Below, one piece after another: positions 62,402 through 64,000 of a DNA stretch of 64,000 nt. Both the position numbers and the translations under genes were made by a program. The notes below the pieces were generated by a model, which was given only the letters and a program-made list of their open reading frames with translations, was not told the DNA's origin and ran no database searches. The stretch lies in assembly GCA_023423535.1 (NCBI GenBank), contig JAFAFL010000146.1, forward strand, positions 1-64,000, read 5' to 3'. The DNA comes from Pseudomonadota bacterium (GTDB taxonomy: Bacteria; Myxococcota; Myxococcia; Myxococcales; Myxococcaceae). Positions within the stretch are counted from its first letter, which is position 1; each line of letters starts with the position of its first letter.

Positions 62402-64000
62402 AGACGAACACGCTCGCAGCACTCGCGGCCGTAGGCCTCGCGCTCCTCGTCGGAAACGCCGGTTGCCGCACCACGCCGGCTCCCGCCCCTGACGAAGAGC
62501 ACACCGCTCAGCCTCAGCCGCAGGCGCAGACCGAGAAGGAGCAGGAGAAGAAGCCCGCCGAAGCCCCGGCGCAGACGACCGTCCCCGCCCGGCCCTTCTC
62601 TCCGCGCGAGCCGATGCAGCTCGTGCTCCGCCACGATCCGAAGAACCCGATCGTGACCTTCCGGCTCGTCTTCCAGGCGGGATCGATCGACGACCCGAAG
62701 GGCAAGGAGGGCCTCACCGCGCTGACGGCGGCGGTGATGTCGCAGGGCGGGACGAAGGAGCTCAGCTCGTCGCAGCTCGACGACGTGCTCTTCCCCATGG
62801 CCGCCGAGCTCGACGTGGGCGTGGACAAGGAGCTGACCGTCTTCGCCGGCCGCATCCATCAGGATCACCTCGACCGGTTCCTGCAGATCTTCACCGACGT
62901 GCTCCTCGCGCCGCGCTTCGATCCGCGTGAGCTCGAGCGCCTGCGCAACGACTCGGTCGCCCGCATCCAGAACGAGCTGCGCGGGCAGGACGACGAGACG
63001 CTCGGCAAGGTCGCGCTCGACGAGATGCTCTTCGAGGGTCACCCCTACCGGCACTTCACCGGCGGCACCGTCGAAGGGCTGAAGGCGATCACGCTCGAGG
63101 ACCTTCAGCAGCACGCGCAGCGCGTGTTCACCCAGGACCGGCTGGTCATCGGCCTCGCCGGCAACGCCACGCCGGAGCTTCAGCAGCGCCTGCGCGACCG
63201 GCTCTCCCAGCTCCCCGCGAAGGGCGCTCCGCTGGTGGAACTGCCGACCGTGCAGCCGCAGCCGGGCCGCGCGTGGATCCTCGAGAAGCCGGTGCTCTCC
63301 ACCGCGATCAGCATGGGCTACCCGTATCCGGTGCGGCGCGGCGACGAGGACTTCGTGCCGCTCGCGCTCGCGCTCTCGTACCTGGGCGAACACCGCATGT
63401 TCAACGGCGTCCTCTTCAAGGAGCTGCGCGAGAAGCGCGGCCTCAACTACGGCAACTACGCCTACCCCGAGCACTTCCTCCAGGAGGGCTGGAGCACCCG
63501 TGCGCGCACCAACGTCGCGAGGCGGCAGCAGGACTTCACCATCTGGATCCGCCCGGTGGAGGCGAAGCACACGATGTTCGCCACCCGCGGCGCGGTGCAC
63601 TTCCTCGACCGGCTCGTCCAACACGGCATCCCCGAAGACCAGTTCGAGCTCAGCCGCGGCTTCCTCTCCGGCTACACCCGCCTATGGGAGCAGACCGACG
63701 CGCGCCGGCTCGGCTTCGCCATCGACGCGCTCTTCTACGGCACGCCGGACTACCTCGAGGTCTTCCGCCAGCGGCTCGCCACCCTCACCCGCGAAGAGGT
63801 CCATGCCGCCGTGAAGCGCCACCTCTCGCCCGACCGGCTGAGCTTCGTCTTCGTCGGCCCGGACGCGGAGGCGCTCGAGAAGCTCCTGCGCGAGCAGCCG
63901 CCCTCGCCGAACGAGTATGCCGCGCCGGTGGCGCCAGAGGTCCTCGCCGAGGACGAGAAGTTCATCGGCCGGAAGCTGCCCATCGCGCCCGACCGCATCG
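62398..64000 (+). CDS. M16-family lipoprotein, zinc motif absent (partial at window edge)
   Basis: At least 534 residues, running off the right edge. GTG start within the stop of the partner gene. Signal and lipobox GNAGC near residue 23, a Gln/Glu/Pro-rich linker, then an M16 fold: FRLVFQAGSIDDPKGKEGLT followed by ALTAAVMSQGGT. The HxxEH motif is replaced by TALTA. RGLNYGNYAYPE is the M16 substrate-contact region. It is probably the non-catalytic partner that shapes the chamber, anchored to a membrane by lipid. Confidence 0.9.

Overview
The window is GC-rich DNA with dense, overlapping, operon-like genes. It most likely comes from a Myxococcota (myxobacterial) chromosome. The evidence is two eukaryote-like Ser/Thr kinases, a DUF1592/DUF1552 pair, AgmX-type C-terminal domains, many lipoproteins and periplasmic TPR-like proteins, and an ssrA gene encoding the tag ANDNVELAVAA. 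I cannot name the genus from sequence alone.

Layout. 1-780: the upstream region of an rRNA operon that is transcribed leftward out of the window, with a boxA-like element and six stacked TTGACA/TAGAAG-type promoters. 781-5826 (minus): an operon of amidohydrolase, RlmI-like methyltransferase, Ser/Thr kinase, truA and a membrane protein. 6050-12158 (plus): treZ, an ABC exporter pair with an anchored protein, and an ArsR regulator with an ICMT-like methyltransferase behind a phased palindrome array. 12178-16xxx: aldo/keto reductase, slyX, a DUF4336 protein, an unusual methyltransferase and the DUF1592/DUF1552 pair. 18120-30238: mixed housekeeping and envelope genes, including a SEC-C protein, a prolyl-hydroxylase/AgmX fusion, an AraC regulator, a lipase-like protein, a beta-helix lipoprotein, an AlkB-like dioxygenase and an S51-like peptidase. 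30337-37083: a Ser/Thr kinase fused to a MshEN domain and two degenerate receivers, an NrfJ-like anchored protein, SelO and a flavin monooxygenase.

The most notable region is 37123-50193 (minus): a tight 12-gene operon with a MotA-like and a MotB-like stator, a membrane-anchored protein whose cytoplasmic half resembles the FliG middle and C-terminal domains, and nine exported proteins (lipoproteins, outer-membrane-like proteins, a TPR lipoprotein, an AgmX-domain protein). No flagellin, hook, rod, export-gate or switch gene (FliM/FliN) is present. It looks like a flagellar-motor-derived machine that couples ion flow to an envelope structure, and I do not recognise it as a described system.

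50513-60221 is accessory DNA. It holds a ParS/Xre-RES toxin-antitoxin pair with a perfect palindromic operator, then (after two ordinary high-GC genes) a lower-GC island of roughly 53.4-60.4 kb. The island has two HTH proteins, decayed IS5 and IstB fragments, an intact IS3-type element, and a compact restriction-modification pair (a PD-(D/E)xK nuclease with a MerR-HTH/N6-methylase/specificity fusion), and ends with a solo copy of the IS terminus. It abuts the 3' end of ssrA (tmRNA, minus, 60443-60804). The window closes with an M16 peptidase pair: one subunit with HxxEH, and a lipoprotein subunit without it that runs off the right edge.
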